DNA of 64,000 bases from Agromyces sp. LHK192 (GCF_004006235.1 NZ_CP034753.1:1612001-1676000); one strand, 5' to 3'; shown: positions 17,517 to 27,162, numbered from the stretch's first letter. The notes: generated by a model from the sequence alone, not told the origin. Made by a program: numbers and translations.

Positions 17517-19031
17517 GTGTCGACCCCGACCGCTCATCCCACGTTCGAACGACGCATGGAGGCGCACGTGCAGCAGCAGAGCCCGCCGGTCGCCACCCGC
17601 ACCGAGACCGATTCGCTGGGCGAGGTCGAGGTCCCCGCAGACGCGTACTGGGGCGTCCACACCATGCGCGCGCTCGAGAACTTCCCGATCTCGAAGCGGC
17701 CCATCTCGGTGTACCCCGAGCTGGTCGTCGCCCTGGCCCAGGTCAAGCAGGCCGCGGCGCGCGCGAACCGCGAGGTGGGCGTCCTCGATCCGAAGAAGCA
17801 CGCCCTGATCGACGAGGCGTGCCAGCGCATCATCGACGGCGAGTTGCACGACCAGTTCGTCGTCGGCGTGATCCAGGGCGGCGCCGGCACGTCGACGAAC
17901 ATGAACGCCAACGAGGTCATCACGAACCTCGCGCTCGAGATCGCCGGGTATCCGAAGGCGCGGTACGACGTGCTGCATCCGATCGACGACGTCAATCGCA
18001 GCCAGTCGACCAACGATACGTACCCGACGGCGCTGAAGCTCGCGATGACGGCGTCGCTCACGACGATGCTCGCCGAACTCGACCAGCTCCGCATCGCGTT
18101 CGCCCGGAAGGGCCGGGAGTTCCACCACATCCTCAAGGTCGGGCGCACCCAGTTGCAGGATGCCGTGCCGATGACGCTGGGCCAGGAGTTCCACGGCTTC
18201 GCGACGACGCTCGGCGAGGACATCGCGCGCCTGCGCGAGACCATCAAGCTGCTGAGCGAGGTGAGCCTCGGCGCGACGGCGATCGGCACCGGCATCACGG
18301 CCGATCCGGGGTACGCCGCGGCCGCCGTCCGGCATCTCAGCGAGATCACGGGTCGCCGCCTGGAGACCGCGCCCGACCTCATCGAGGCGACGAGCGACAC
18401 CGGCGTGTTCATGACGTTCTCGTCGGCGCTCAAGCGCAGCGCGATCAAGCTGTCGAAGATCTGCAACGACCTGCGTCTGCTCTCGTCGGGACCGCAGGCC
18501 GGTTTCGCGGAGATCAACCTGCCGCCGCGGCAGGCCGGTTCGTCGATCATGCCCGGCAAGGTGAACCCGGTGATCCCCGAGGCCGTCAGCCAGGTCGCCT
18601 ACGCGATCGCGGGCGCCGACCTCACGGTGACGATGGCGGCGGAGAACGGCCAGTTGCAGCTCAACGCGTTCGAGCCGGTGATCGCCCATTCGCTGCTGCA
18701 GTCGATCACGTGGATGCGCCAGGCGTGCTGGACGCTCCGCGTCAACTGCGTCGACGGCATCACGGCGAACACCGAGCGGTTGGAGCTCATGGTCGGGTCG
18801 AGCGTCGGCGTGATCACGGCGCTGATCCCGTTCATCGGCTACGCGGAGGCGGCGAAGCTCGCGAAGGCGGCGCTGGCGACGGGTCGTCCGGTCGCCGACC
18901 TCGTCGTCGAGGCCGGGCTCATGACGCGGGCCGCGGTCGAGCAGCAGTTCGAGGCGGACCGGCTCTCCGGCGTGCGTCCGATCACGCAGGCGATCCCCGT
19001 GGCGCAGTTGAAGGCCGAGCCGCACGAGTAG
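17517..19031 (+). CDS. aspA: Aspartate ammonia-lyase
   Basis: Class II fumarase/aspartase superfamily enzyme that converts L-aspartate to fumarate and ammonia. It has 504 residues. The superfamily signature GSSIMPGKVNP carries the catalytic serine at 342/343. The active-site stretch ENGQLQLNAFEPVI is of the aspartase type, whereas fumarases have NFELN with KP. The mature core starts about 45 residues in, after a Gln-rich arm. I chose the GTG at 17517, with GGAG seven bases upstream; a later ATG at 17556 is possible. The 3' end lies 12 bases from the convergent MarR gene. Confidence 0.9.
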   Translation: MSTPTAHPTFERRMEAHVQQQSPPVATRTETDSLGEVEVPADAYWGVHTMRALENFPISKRPISVYPELVVALAQVKQAAARANREVGVLDPKKHALIDEACQRIIDGELHDQFVVGVIQGGAGTSTNMNANEVITNLALEIAGYPKARYDVLHPIDDVNRSQSTNDTYPTALKLAMTASLTTMLAELDQLRIAFARKGREFHHILKVGRTQLQDAVPMTLGQEFHGFATTLGEDIARLRETIKLLSEVSLGATAIGTGITADPGYAAAAVRHLSEITGRRLETAPDLIEATSDTGVFMTFSSALKRSAIKLSKICNDLRLLSSGPQAGFAEINLPPRQAGSSIMPGKVNPVIPEAVSQVAYAIAGADLTVTMAAENGQLQLNAFEPVIAHSLLQSITWMRQACWTLRVNCVDGITANTERLELMVGSSVGVITALIPFIGYAEAAKLAKAALATGRPVADLVVEAGLMTRAAVEQQFEADRLSGVRPITQAIPVAQLKAEPHE

Positions 19032-19043
19032 GCGAACGCCCCG

Positions 19044-19472
19044 TCAATCGGATGCCTCGAGCCCGTCGCGGAGTGCGCGCAGGGCGTCGACGAGCGCTTC
19101 GGTGCGCGCGGTTCCGAGCGCGGAGAACCGGTTCGCGATCTCGCGCTCGACGAGGGGGAGCGCTCGTTCGAACTGTTCGGTGCCCGCGGGGGTGAGCACG
19201 ATGACGGATGATCGTCGGTCGGTCGGATGCCGTCGTCGTTCGACCCATCCCGAGCGTTCGAGGCGGTCGACGGCCTTGCTCACGGCGCCGACGGTGATGC
19301 CGATCTCATGCACGATGTCCTGGACGCGGCATCCGTCGGTCTCACGGATCGTCCGGATCAGGTCGAAGGCGGCCAGGCGGAGCCCGGTCTCGCGGAAGAG
19401 ATGCTCGTCGAGTCCTTCGAACCATGCGGTCTCGACGCGCACGAGGGTGAAGAAGCGGTCGAGGTCATCCAA
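19044..19472 (-). CDS. MarR-family transcriptional regulator
   Basis: Winged-helix repressor, 142 residues. The recognition region GCRVQDIVHEIGITVGAVSK and the wing RRRHPTDRRSSVIVLTPAG are typical of the family. It starts with TTG at 19472 with AGGA seven bases upstream; no in-frame ATG fits. It is divergent from an esterase gene only 56 bases away, and the shared region contains a perfect palindrome, so it most likely represses that esterase and itself and responds to an aromatic or ester-like ligand. The ligand is not known. Confidence 0.88.
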   Translation of the reverse strand: MDDLDRFFTLVRVETAWFEGLDEHLFRETGLRLAAFDLIRTIRETDGCRVQDIVHEIGITVGAVSKAVDRLERSGWVERRRHPTDRRSSVIVLTPAGTEQFERALPLVEREIANRFSALGTARTEALVDALRALRDGLEASD

Positions 19473-19495
19473 TCTGCATTCCTAGAAAGCAGGTT
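19471..19495. promoter_or_regulatory. Imperfect palindrome at the MarR start, candidate autoregulatory operator
   Basis: The arm AATCTGCATTCC is matched by AGAAAGCAGGTT with 9 of 12 paired positions. It covers the ribosome site and start of the MarR gene. It shares AATCT and ATTCC elements with the perfect palindrome 20 bases away, so both may bind the same repressor. Confidence 0.45.
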
Positions 19496-19522
19496 GACGG
19501 GAATGCATCCCGCTCGTAGATT
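19494..19522 (+). promoter_or_regulatory. Consensus promoter of the esterase gene
   Basis: TTGACG at 19494-19499 and TAGATT at 19517-19522 with 17 bases between. This is among the best -35/-10 pairs in the window, suited to a gene held off by a repressor rather than by a weak promoter. Confidence 0.65.
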
Positions 19523-19543
19523 GATTCCATGGAATCAATCTAC
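19516..19543. promoter_or_regulatory. 28-bp perfect palindrome over -10 box and start codon, likely MarR operator
   Basis: GTAGATTGATTCCA at 19516-19529 is followed directly by its exact reverse complement at 19530-19543. The palindrome covers the -10 box, the transcription start and the first five codons of the esterase gene. Bound repressor would block RNA polymerase completely. The length and two-fold symmetry fit a MarR dimer, and the MarR gene is adjacent. Confidence 0.75.
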
Positions 19544-20497
19544 GGGTCCAGGGGTCGCGTGTCACGCGCCGAGTACGACCGCATCTCCGAGGCCTACGCG
19601 GCCGCGAGGTTCGGGCCCGACGCGACGGTCGGGCAGATGCGCGAGGCGTTCGCGGCCGGCGCGGCGCCCGCGCCGGCCGGCGTCGCCTGCGAGCGCGTCG
19701 AGCTCGGCGGGCGACCTGCGCTGCAGCTGACCGCCGCGGCCCGGGACGGGCACCCGGCCGGGGGAGCCCTGCTCTACCTCCACGGCGGCGGGTTCGTCAT
19801 CGGATCCGCCGAGACGGGCGCGGGGGTCGCCGGTGCACTCGCGGCGAGGACCGGGGCGACGGCGTACTCCCTCGACTATCGGCTCGCGCCGGAGGATCCG
19901 TTCCCCGCAGCGGTCGACGACACCCTCGCGGCGTACCGCGACCTGCTCGATCGCGCGCCCGCGGATCGGATCGTCGTCGCGGGCGATTCTGCAGGCGGCG
20001 GGCTCGCCATCGCGATGCTCCTCGCGGCGCGCGACGCCGGCATGCCCGTGCCGGCCGGGGTCGCCGTGTTCTCGCCGTGGGTCGATCTCACGCTCAGCGG
20101 CCCGTCGATCGAATCGCGCGACGGCGACGATCCGCTGTTCACCCCGGCGGACCTGACCTGGTACGCCGAGCGGTACCTGCCGGGGCCGGACCGCGACGTG
20201 CGAGCGCGCGCTCCGCTCGCGAGCCCGGCGCTCGCCGATCTCACCGGGCTCCCGCCGATGCTGGTGCAGGTCGGCGGCCGGGAGCTGCTCCTCGACGACG
20301 CGGTACGGCTGGCCGCCCGCGCCGCCCACGACGGCGTCGACATCGTGCTCGAGGTCGAGGCCGGGGCTCCGCACAACGTGCAGACCTCGGTCGGCTCATC
20401 GCCGGCGGCCGAGGTCCTGCTCGACCGCGCCGGCGCATTCCTCGCGACGACCCTCGGCGACCTCACGCGAGCGGAGGTGCAGGCGTTCGTCAGATGA
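19529..20497 (+). CDS. Alpha/beta hydrolase, hormone-sensitive-lipase-type esterase
   Basis: Carboxylesterase of the HSL (family IV) group, 322 residues. The oxyanion motif HGGGF lies near residue 90, the nucleophile is S154 in GDSAGG, the catalytic Asp lies in the DPLFTPADL to VGGRELLLDD part, and the His is in APHNVQT near 290. The N-terminus is short, without signal peptide, so it acts in the cytoplasm. The ATG at 19529 is the centre of the palindromic operator, and the mRNA leader is minimal. It is probably induced when the divergent MarR repressor binds its ligand. The 3' end overlaps the convergent FAH-family gene by eight bases. Confidence 0.9.
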   Translation: MESIYGSRGRVSRAEYDRISEAYAAARFGPDATVGQMREAFAAGAAPAPAGVACERVELGGRPALQLTAAARDGHPAGGALLYLHGGGFVIGSAETGAGVAGALAARTGATAYSLDYRLAPEDPFPAAVDDTLAAYRDLLDRAPADRIVVAGDSAGGGLAIAMLLAARDAGMPVPAGVAVFSPWVDLTLSGPSIESRDGDDPLFTPADLTWYAERYLPGPDRDVRARAPLASPALADLTGLPPMLVQVGGRELLLDDAVRLAARAAHDGVDIVLEVEAGAPHNVQTSVGSSPAAEVLLDRAGAFLATTLGDLTRAEVQAFVR

Positions 20498-21365
20498 CGC
20501 GGCAGTGCGTCGTCAGCGAGCCGATGCCGGCGATGGTGACGGTCACCGTCGCGCCGTCCTGCAGGAACACCTGCGGGTTGCGGGAGTAGCCGGCGCCGCC
20601 CGGGCTGCCGGTCGAGATGAGCGTGCCCGCCGGGATCGTCGCCGACCGCGACAGGTAGGAGATGATCTCGGCGACCCCGCGCACCATCTCGTTCGTCGAG
20701 GCGTCCTGGAGGATGCGGCCGTCGAGGTTCGTCGTCAGCCACAGGTCCTGCGGGTCGGGGATCTCGTCGGCGGTGACGACGACGGGACCGGTCGGGGTGA
20801 AGCCGTCGAACGACTTGCAGCGCGACCACTGCGCCTCGCTGAACTGGATGTCGCGCGCGGTGATGTCGTTGACGACCGTGTAGCCCCACACCCGATCGAG
20901 CGCGTCGCGCTCGTGCACGGCGCGCGAGGGCTTGCCGATGATCACGCCCAGTTCGGCCTCGTAGTCGACCTGGGTGCACAGGTCGCCCGGCCAGGTGGTG
21001 GTCTGCCCGTGCCCGGTGAGCGAGTTCGGCCAGAGCGAGAAGATGGTCATCGCGGTCTCGGAGCGCAGCTTCAGCTCGCTGGCGTGGGCGGCGTAGTTCG
21101 CGCCGATCGCGAGCACCTGCGGCGGACGGAGCACGGCGGAGGAGTGACGCAGATCCGCGACGGGTACGGTCTCGCGTCCTTCGGTGACGGCCGTGTCCAC
21201 GGCTTCGCGCACCCGGTCGAGCGCGGCATCGCCGCCGTCGATGAGGTCCTGGAGGTCGCGCGGAGCCTCCTGCAGCACGTCGTCGAGGAAGAGTGCGGTG
21301 TCGCCGAGCACCGTCGCGAGTCTGGGTACGGACTGTCCTTCGACTCTGAGGTGCGCGAATTTCAC
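20490..21365 (-). CDS. Fumarylacetoacetate hydrolase (FAH) family protein
   Basis: Metal-dependent hydrolase or decarboxylase of the FAH fold, 291 residues. The N-terminal domain (residues 1-70) is followed by the catalytic core with the metal ligands in DYEAELGVIIG and NDITARDIQ. GPVV and ISTGSPGGAGYSR are the usual substrate-side motifs. Family members act on acylpyruvates, oxaloacetate or homoprotocatechuate products, so the reaction is open. The GTG start at 21363-21365 lies six bases after TAGCCT, which points to a leaderless mRNA. It follows the Ada/AlkA gene on the same strand but has its own promoter. Confidence 0.88.
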   Translation of the reverse strand: MKFAHLRVEGQSVPRLATVLGDTALFLDDVLQEAPRDLQDLIDGGDAALDRVREAVDTAVTEGRETVPVADLRHSSAVLRPPQVLAIGANYAAHASELKLRSETAMTIFSLWPNSLTGHGQTTTWPGDLCTQVDYEAELGVIIGKPSRAVHERDALDRVWGYTVVNDITARDIQFSEAQWSRCKSFDGFTPTGPVVVTADEIPDPQDLWLTTNLDGRILQDASTNEMVRGVAEIISYLSRSATIPAGTLISTGSPGGAGYSRNPQVFLQDGATVTVTIAGIGSLTTHCRVI

Positions 21366-21371
21366 CGTTTC

Positions 21372-21377
21372 AGGCTA
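21372..21377 (-). promoter_or_regulatory. -10 box TAGCCT, leaderless start of the FAH-family gene
   Basis: Minus-strand TAGCCT, six bases (gaaacg), then GTG. It lies within the 136-base gap to the Ada/AlkA gene. Confidence 0.5.
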
Positions 21378-21501
21378 TCGGGAGAATCTCGCGCCAGATC
21401 TGCCCCGACGTACAACGAATCGTGCAGAACGCTCCACGGCGGCGACAATCGCCGGCCGACGGCCACGGCGTGCGAACGTCGTCGCGGATTGCCGCTCTCC
21501 G

Positions 21502-23010
21502 TCAGCGCGAGGTCGCGGCCGCGCGCCACAGGTGCATCGAGGCGTAGCTGCGCCACGGGGCCCATCGTGCGCCGCGTTCGGCGAGATCGCGTGCCGCGCT
21601 CGGCAGCCCGAGTCGGTCGGCGCCCTGGCGCAGCGCGAGATCGCTCGTGAGCAGCACGTCGGGCGCCCGGGTCACGCGCATGGCGACGTACCCGGCCGTC
21701 CATGGGCCGATGCCCGGGATCTCGAGCAGGTCCGCCGTCAGCTGTTCGCGCCCGACCTCGGCGGCGACGACCAGGTCGCCGGCGCTCAGCCGCCGCGCGA
21801 TGTCGACGATGGTGCGGATGCGCGAGGCCGGGCCCCGGAGCACCCGCTCGCCTTCGACGGCGATCGCCTCCGACGTCGGGAACAGCCGCCAGCCGGCTCC
21901 CGAGAACCGCACCGGATCGCCGAGCTCCGCAGTGAGCCGCGCGAGCGACGTGCGCGCCGACGCGACGGAGACCTGCTGCCCGACGAGGGCGCGGACGAGC
22001 AGTTCGTGGGGCGCGATGGCGCCCGGCAGTCGCATGCCGGGCGTCGCGTCGACCGAGCCGGCGAGGGCGGGGTCGGCCGACAATGCGGCGTCGATGGCGA
22101 GCGCGTCGGCATCCAGGTCGAACAGGCGACGGACGCGCGCGACGAGCGGCGGCAGGTCGGCGAGCGAGGCGAGGGTCGCCTCGATCTCGACGGATGCCCC
22201 GTCGTCGCCGGCGTCGATCTTCAGATGGGCCGGGCCGCCGGGCAGTCGCACGACCCGCTCGTAGTGGCTGCCGTGCGCGATCTCGACGCCGTCGAGTGCG
22301 CGGGCCGCGAGCCAGGCGAACACCCCGGCGGCGTCGAACGGCTCGCGGGCCGGCAGGCGGAGGCGGACCGTGCCGGCGTCGGCCGCGGGTGCGGCGGCGG
22401 TGGGCAGCGGCCGGCCGGATCGCCGCGCCGCCGCGCGCAGTTCGAGCGGGCTGCGCTCGTAGACAGCACGCACGGTGTCGTTGAACTGGCGGATGCTGCC
22501 GAATCCCGACGCGAATGCGATGTCCGCGGCGGGCAGGTCGGTCGATACGAGCAGCGTGCGGGCGACCTGGGCGCGGTGCGCGCGGGCGAGCGCGAGCGGG
22601 CCGGCGCCGAGCTCGGCCGACAGCACCCTGGTGAGGTGGCGAGGCGTGTAGCCCAGACGGGCCGCGAGGCCCGGCACCCCCTCGCGCTCGACGACGCCGT
22701 CGGCGATGAGCCGCATCGCCCGGGCGGCGAGGTCGTCGCGCAGGTCCCACTCGGGCGAGCCCGGGACGGCGTCGGGGAGGCACCGCTTGCACGCCCGCAG
22801 TCCGGCCTCGTGGGCCGCGGCCGAGGTCAGGTAGAACGTGACGTTTCCGGGCTTGGGCGAGACGGCCGGACAGCTCGGTCGGCAGTAGATGCCGGTGGAG
22901 TGCACCCCGGTGATGAACTGCCCGTCGAACCGCGCGTCGCGGGCCTGCATCGCGCGGTAGCGCCGGGCGAAGACGGGGTCCGCGAGGGGGTCTCGCGATG
23001 CGATTGCCAT
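21502..23010 (-). CDS. Ada-type regulator fused to AlkA DNA-3-methyladenine glycosylase
   Basis: Bifunctional alkylation response protein, 502 residues. Residues 1-80 are the Ada metal-binding domain with four cysteines (YCRPSC and ACKRC), which senses methylphosphotriesters. Next comes an AraC-type helix-turn-helix (about 95-190), then the AlkA N-terminal domain and the HhH-GPD glycosylase ([18 protein letters not shown], with the catalytic Asp in TSDLALR). The O6-methylguanine transferase domain of E. coli Ada is absent. The ATG at 23010 begins the conserved N-terminus. It excises 3-methyladenine and related lesions and probably induces itself. Confidence 0.92.
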   Translation of the reverse strand: MAIASRDPLADPVFARRYRAMQARDARFDGQFITGVHSTGIYCRPSCPAVSPKPGNVTFYLTSAAAHEAGLRACKRCLPDAVPGSPEWDLRDDLAARAMRLIADGVVEREGVPGLAARLGYTPRHLTRVLSAELGAGPLALARAHRAQVARTLLVSTDLPAADIAFASGFGSIRQFNDTVRAVYERSPLELRAAARRSGRPLPTAAAPAADAGTVRLRLPAREPFDAAGVFAWLAARALDGVEIAHGSHYERVVRLPGGPAHLKIDAGDDGASVEIEATLASLADLPPLVARVRRLFDLDADALAIDAALSADPALAGSVDATPGMRLPGAIAPHELLVRALVGQQVSVASARTSLARLTAELGDPVRFSGAGWRLFPTSEAIAVEGERVLRGPASRIRTIVDIARRLSAGDLVVAAEVGREQLTADLLEIPGIGPWTAGYVAMRVTRAPDVLLTSDLALRQGADRLGLPSAARDLAERGARWAPWRSYASMHLWRAAATSR

Positions 23011-23073
23011 GCGGCCAGCCTGACACCCGACACCGGGTCGCACCAGCGGAAATCGGACATCACTCGACCGACA

Positions 23074-23079
23074 TAGGCT
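23074..23079 (+). promoter_or_regulatory. -10 box TAGGCT seven bases before the GlcD-type gene
   Basis: TAGGCT, seven bases (including GGAG), then ATG at 23087. The mRNA is leaderless or has a one-base leader. Confidence 0.45.
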
Positions 23080-23086
23080 GGAGCGC

Positions 23087-24517
23087 ATGCCCGATCGCAC
23101 CGAATCCCTCCTCGCCAGGCTCGTCGACGAGTTGGGTGATGCCGTCTCGACCGAGGCCGCCGTGCTCCAGGCGGTCCGCGAGGACCGTTCGGGGCTCATC
23201 AGCCCGGCGACGCCCGTCGCGGTCGTGCACGCGGCATCCGTCGCCGACGTGCAGGCGACCATGCGCATCGCGACCGCGACCGGCACGCCGGTGGTGCCGC
23301 GCGGCGCCGGCACCGGACTCGCCGGCGGAGCCGTGGCGAGCGACGGGGCGATCGTGCTCGACGTGTCGCGCATGAACCGCATCCTCGAGATCGACGAGCA
23401 GAACGAGCTCGCCGTCGTCGAACCGGGCGTCATCAACGGCGACCTCAACGACGCGCTCGCCCCGCTCGGACTGTGGTTCGCGCCCGACCCCGCCAGCCGG
23501 GCGATCTCGTCGATCGGCGGCAACATCGCGACGAACGCCGGCGGGCTGCTCTGTGCGAAGTACGGCGTGACCCGCGAGGCGGTGCTCGGCCTCGCGGTCG
23601 TGCTCGCCGACGGCCGCCTCATCCGCACCGGCCACCGCACGGTCAAGGGGGTCACCGGCTACGACCTCACCGCACTCATGACGGGCTCCGAGGGCACCCT
23701 CGGCGTGATCGTCGAGGCGACCGTGCGTGTGCAGCCGGTGCCGCTCGGCGAGCCGGTCACCGTCGCGGCCGTGTTCGCCGACGTGACCGCGGCCGCCGAG
23801 GCATCCGCCGCCGTGACGGCCGCGCGCATCCGCCCGGCCATCCTCGAACTCCTCGACGCCGTCGGGCTCGCGCGCGTCGCCGAGCACCTCGGCGCGGCGC
23901 AGCTCGCGGGCACCCCGCTCGAGCGGCTCGCCCCCGGCGAGGCGTTCCTCCTCGCGCAGACCGACGGGTCGGGCGCGGCCGACGAGGCGGCGGCGATCAG
24001 CGCGATCCTCGCATCCGCGGGCGGTCGGGTCACGAGGTCGACGGATGCCGCGACCGGCGAACGGCTGCTCGAGATCCGCCGCGCGATGCATCCGGCCCTC
24101 GCCGCACGAGGACGCGTGCTGATCGAGGACGTCGCGGTCCCGCGGTCGAAGCTGCCCGAGATGTTCCGTGCGATCGCCGAGATCGGCGCCCGCCACGGCG
24201 TCGAGATCCCCGTGATCTGCCACGCCGGCGACGGCAACCTGCACCCGAACTTCGTGTTCGACGAGCCGGCGCCCGGCGAACCGGAGGTGCCCGAGCACAT
24301 CTGGGCCGCCGCCGACGAGCTGTTCCGCGCGGGCGTCGCCCTCGGCGGCACGTTGACCGGCGAGCACGGCGTCGGCGTGCTCAAGCGCCGATGGCTGCGC
24401 GACGAACTCGGCGACGACCAGTGGGAGCTCCAGCGCGCGATCAAGGCCGTGTTCGACCCGGCCGGCATCCTGAACCCGGCATCCATGTTCGAACCGGCGC
24501 CGGGCGCCGGCCGCTAG
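23087..24517 (+). CDS. FAD-linked oxidase, glycolate oxidase GlcD-like
   Basis: FAD-binding oxidoreductase of the VAO/GlcD family (glycolate, D-lactate or similar 2-hydroxy acids), 476 residues. The PP-loop FAD motif is [12 protein letters not shown] near residue 70, and [20 protein letters not shown] and [17 protein letters not shown] follow. The C-terminal [10 protein letters not shown] and [12 protein letters not shown] are the metal and substrate motifs. No GlcE or GlcF partner gene lies nearby, so it is a single-subunit member. The ATG at 23087 is supported by the TAGGCT box. It is divergent from the Ada/AlkA gene. Confidence 0.9.
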   Translation: MPDRTESLLARLVDELGDAVSTEAAVLQAVREDRSGLISPATPVAVVHAASVADVQATMRIATATGTPVVPRGAGTGLAGGAVASDGAIVLDVSRMNRILEIDEQNELAVVEPGVINGDLNDALAPLGLWFAPDPASRAISSIGGNIATNAGGLLCAKYGVTREAVLGLAVVLADGRLIRTGHRTVKGVTGYDLTALMTGSEGTLGVIVEATVRVQPVPLGEPVTVAAVFADVTAAAEASAAVTAARIRPAILELLDAVGLARVAEHLGAAQLAGTPLERLAPGEAFLLAQTDGSGAADEAAAISAILASAGGRVTRSTDAATGERLLEIRRAMHPALAARGRVLIEDVAVPRSKLPEMFRAIAEIGARHGVEIPVICHAGDGNLHPNFVFDEPAPGEPEVPEHIWAAADELFRAGVALGGTLTGEHGVGVLKRRWLRDELGDDQWELQRAIKAVFDPAGILNPASMFEPAPGAGR

Positions 24518-24572
24518 GGCAGCTGCCGGCGGTACTGCCGAGCCCTGCTGTCCGGTGACGGCGACGAGTCGA

Positions 24573-24578
24573 TAGGGT
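24573..24578 (+). promoter_or_regulatory. -10 box TAGGGT, leaderless start of the PrsW gene
   Basis: TAGGGT, six bases (ctcgct), then GTG at 24585. Confidence 0.5.
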
Positions 24579-24584
24579 CTCGCT

Positions 24585-25757
24585 GTGACCCATCCGTACG
24601 CGCCGCACCCGCAGCACAACCCCGGCCCGAATCCGACGCCCTCGCCGTGGGTCGCACGCACCCCGAAGCCGAGGTCGGGCGGCCTCGTCTTCGGCATCAT
24701 CGGGCTCGTGGTCGGCGGGGTCGTGGGCCTGCTCGTGCTCGCGTACCTCATCGCGGGCCTCGGCGTGCCGACGTTCGCCGTCGGCACCCTGCTCGCGCTC
24801 CTGCCCCTCACCGTGGTGCTCCTCGCGATCCGGTGGGTCGACCGCTGGGAGCCGGAGCCGCGGTGGGCGCTCTGGTTCGCGCTCATCTGGGGTGCCGCGG
24901 TCTCGGTCGCCATCGCCCTCATCGTCGACCTGGGCGTGCAGCTGGCCGCGGCGTATTCGATGCCCGGCGGCACCCCCGACCTCTGGGCGCAGACCGTCGT
25001 GCAGGCACCGCTCGTCGAGGAGACCGCGAAGGGGCTCGGCGTGCTCCTCGTGTTCCTGTTCTCCCGCACCCACTTCGACGGGCCGGTCGACGGGCTCGTC
25101 TACGGCGCCACTGTCGCCGCGGGATTCGCGTTCACCGAGAACATCCTCTACTTCGGCGGTGCGCTCGCCGAGGGCGGTGCCGAGCAACTGGGCGCCACGT
25201 TCGTCGTGCGCGCGATCTTCTCGCCGTTCGCCCACGTGCTGTTCACGGCGTGCACGGGCCTCGCGCTCGGCATCGCCGCACGGCGCGGCGGGGGAGCGGC
25301 GGTGATCGGGTGGTTCCTCCTGGGCCTCGCCTGCGCGGTCGCGCTCCACGCACTGTGGAACGGGTCGCTCGGCTTCGGGGCCGACGCGATCGGGCTCTAC
25401 GTGACCGTGCAGGTCCCGCTCTTCGCCGGTGCGATCGTCGCGACCGTGCTCCTGCGCCGGCGCGAGGTCGCGATCACGCGCGCCAGGCTCGCCGAGTATG
25501 CCGCGGCGGGCTGGTTCGCACCCGCCGAGGTCGACATGCTCGCCTCGCCGGCCGGTCGCCGCGCTGCGATCCGATGGGCCGAGCAGCGCAGACCCGCACG
25601 CACCGCGACCATGCGCCGCCTCATCAGCGACGCCACGCACCTCGCGTTCGACCGGCAGGCGGTGCTCACCGGGCGCGGCGACGTCCGCCGCGTGCACGAC
25701 GAGGGCGCGCTGCTCACCCGGATCACCGCCGACCGAGCGGCGTTGATGTCGGGCTGA
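24585..25757 (+). CDS. PrsW-family intramembrane metalloprotease
   Basis: Membrane protease of the M82/CPBP-related PrsW family, 390 residues. In Bacillus, PrsW cuts an anti-sigma factor. After a Pro-rich cytoplasmic arm (about 25 residues) there are about eight hydrophobic helices. Catalytic motifs are present: EE at 145-146 (LVEETAKGLG), DGLVYGATVAAGFAFTEN, the metal-binding H in AHVLFTA, and HALWN. The C-terminal 95 residues are soluble and basic, probably cytoplasmic. No anti-sigma factor gene is adjacent, so its substrate is unknown. It starts with GTG and appears leaderless. Confidence 0.87.
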   Translation: MTHPYAPHPQHNPGPNPTPSPWVARTPKPRSGGLVFGIIGLVVGGVVGLLVLAYLIAGLGVPTFAVGTLLALLPLTVVLLAIRWVDRWEPEPRWALWFALIWGAAVSVAIALIVDLGVQLAAAYSMPGGTPDLWAQTVVQAPLVEETAKGLGVLLVFLFSRTHFDGPVDGLVYGATVAAGFAFTENILYFGGALAEGGAEQLGATFVVRAIFSPFAHVLFTACTGLALGIAARRGGGAAVIGWFLLGLACAVALHALWNGSLGFGADAIGLYVTVQVPLFAGAIVATVLLRRREVAITRARLAEYAAAGWFAPAEVDMLASPAGRRAAIRWAEQRRPARTATMRRLISDATHLAFDRQAVLTGRGDVRRVHDEGALLTRITADRAALMSG

Positions 25758-25827
25758 CATCCGGGTGCCGATCCGGCCGAGCGCGAATTATGCTTGCCGG
25801 AACCCCTTCGACGGCGATGGGAGCCCG

Positions 25828-27162
25828 ATGCAACCGGCGTTCGATCCCGACGCGCTCACGGCGGACGCGCACGCCATACGCGATCGCCTGCTGATTGCGC
25901 AGGCCGACGCGATCGCCACCGGGAGCGTGCCGCCCACGCTCAGGCCGGTCGTCCGCGCGTCATGGGAACGTGCGATCCGCGGGGCCATCGACCCGGACCG
26001 TGCCCTGCCGAGCCTCGACGCCGACGAGGACGAGTTCGAACGCTACCGGTCGTCGCACGCGCTCGCCGGCGTGCTGCCGGTCATCCGCCGGCTCCTGGTC
26101 GAGGACGACGCCGGGCTCATCGTCGCCGTCGGCGATGCGACCGGCCGGCTGCTCTGGGTCGAGGGCGACCGAGGCCTGCGCCGGCGCGCGGAGGACATGC
26201 TCTTCGTCCCAGGCGCCGACTGGTCGGAGGCGCGCGTGGGCACGAGCGCGCCCGGCACGGCGCTCGAGCTCGACCGCCCGGTGCAGATCCGCGGCGCCGA
26301 GCACTTCAACCGGATCGTCCATCCGTGGAGCTGCACGGCGGCCCCCGTCCACGACCCCGAGACCGGACGGGTCCTCGGCGTGATCGACATCACCGGCACC
26401 GAGCACGCCGTCGCGCCGCACACGCTCTCGCTGGTCACGGCCACGGTGGCGGCCGTCGAGGCGGAACTCCGAGTGGCCGGCCTCCAGCGCGAGATCAGGT
26501 CGACGGTCCGACGATCGCGGGCGGGCGCGTCGGGCGGCTCCGCGGCCCCGGCTCGATCGCCGCTCGGTTCCGCTTCCGCTCCCGAATCCCTGCGCCTCCG
26601 CGTGCTCGGCGAGGGGCGTCCCGCGCTCGGCGGCTCGGAGCTCAGCGGCCGTCACGCGGAGATCCTCACGCTGCTCGCCTGGCATCCCCGAGGACTCGGC
26701 GCCGAACGACTCGCCGACCTCGTGTACGGCGGCGAGGCGTCCGCGGTCACCCTGCGCGCCGAGATGGTTCGCCTGCGCCGCGCGCTCGAAGCCGTCGGCG
26801 AGCCGCCGATCGGATCCCGCCCGTACCGGCTCGGCCGGCCGCTCGACCTCGACGCGGCCGAGGTCGTGCGGCTCCTCGGCCGCGGCGCCCATCGTCGGGC
26901 CCTGGCCGCCTACGGCGGCCCGCTGCTGCCTGCCTCGACCGCCCCGGGCATCGTGGAGCTGCGTGACGAGATCGCCGGCCGGGTGCGCGAGTCGATGCTG
27001 TCGGATGCCTCGGTCGACGTCCTGCTCGCCTACGCCGAGCGCGACGAGGCCGTGCTCGACGCCGAGGTGTGGCGGGCGGCGCTCGCACTGCTCGCGCCGA
27101 GGTCGCCCAAGCGCGCCGCGGTCGTCGCCCACCTGGATCGCATCGACCGCGCGATCGGCTGA
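25828..27162 (+). CDS. GAF-domain transcriptional regulator of the aldehyde module
   Basis: A 444-residue regulator. Residues 75-215 form a GAF-like sensor as in AcoR-type activators (EDDAGLIVAVGDATGRLLW and the ligand region FNRIVHPWSCTAAPVHDP). A linker rich in Ala, Ser and Gly follows (about 230-250). Residues 255-350 look like a winged DNA-binding domain of the OmpR/SARP type (LGGSELSGRHAEILTLLAW, then VTLRAEMVRLRRAL). It lacks an AAA domain, so it does not use sigma-54. The ATG at 25828 has GGGAG upstream, and TATGCT at 25788-25793 is a possible -10 box. It lies before the aldehyde dehydrogenase, the usual position of its regulator. Confidence 0.82.
   Translation: MQPAFDPDALTADAHAIRDRLLIAQADAIATGSVPPTLRPVVRASWERAIRGAIDPDRALPSLDADEDEFERYRSSHALAGVLPVIRRLLVEDDAGLIVAVGDATGRLLWVEGDRGLRRRAEDMLFVPGADWSEARVGTSAPGTALELDRPVQIRGAEHFNRIVHPWSCTAAPVHDPETGRVLGVIDITGTEHAVAPHTLSLVTATVAAVEAELRVAGLQREIRSTVRRSRAGASGGSAAPARSPLGSASAPESLRLRVLGEGRPALGGSELSGRHAEILTLLAWHPRGLGAERLADLVYGGEASAVTLRAEMVRLRRALEAVGEPPIGSRPYRLGRPLDLDAAEVVRLLGRGAHRRALAAYGGPLLPASTAPGIVELRDEIAGRVRESMLSDASVDVLLAYAERDEAVLDAEVWRAALALLAPRSPKRAAVVAHLDRIDRAIG

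Noticed and set aside
25765..25827. Upstream ATG (25765) as start of the GAF regulator
   Set aside because: It lies before the TATGCT box at 25788 and adds unconserved residues; the ATG at 25828 has a GGGAG site.
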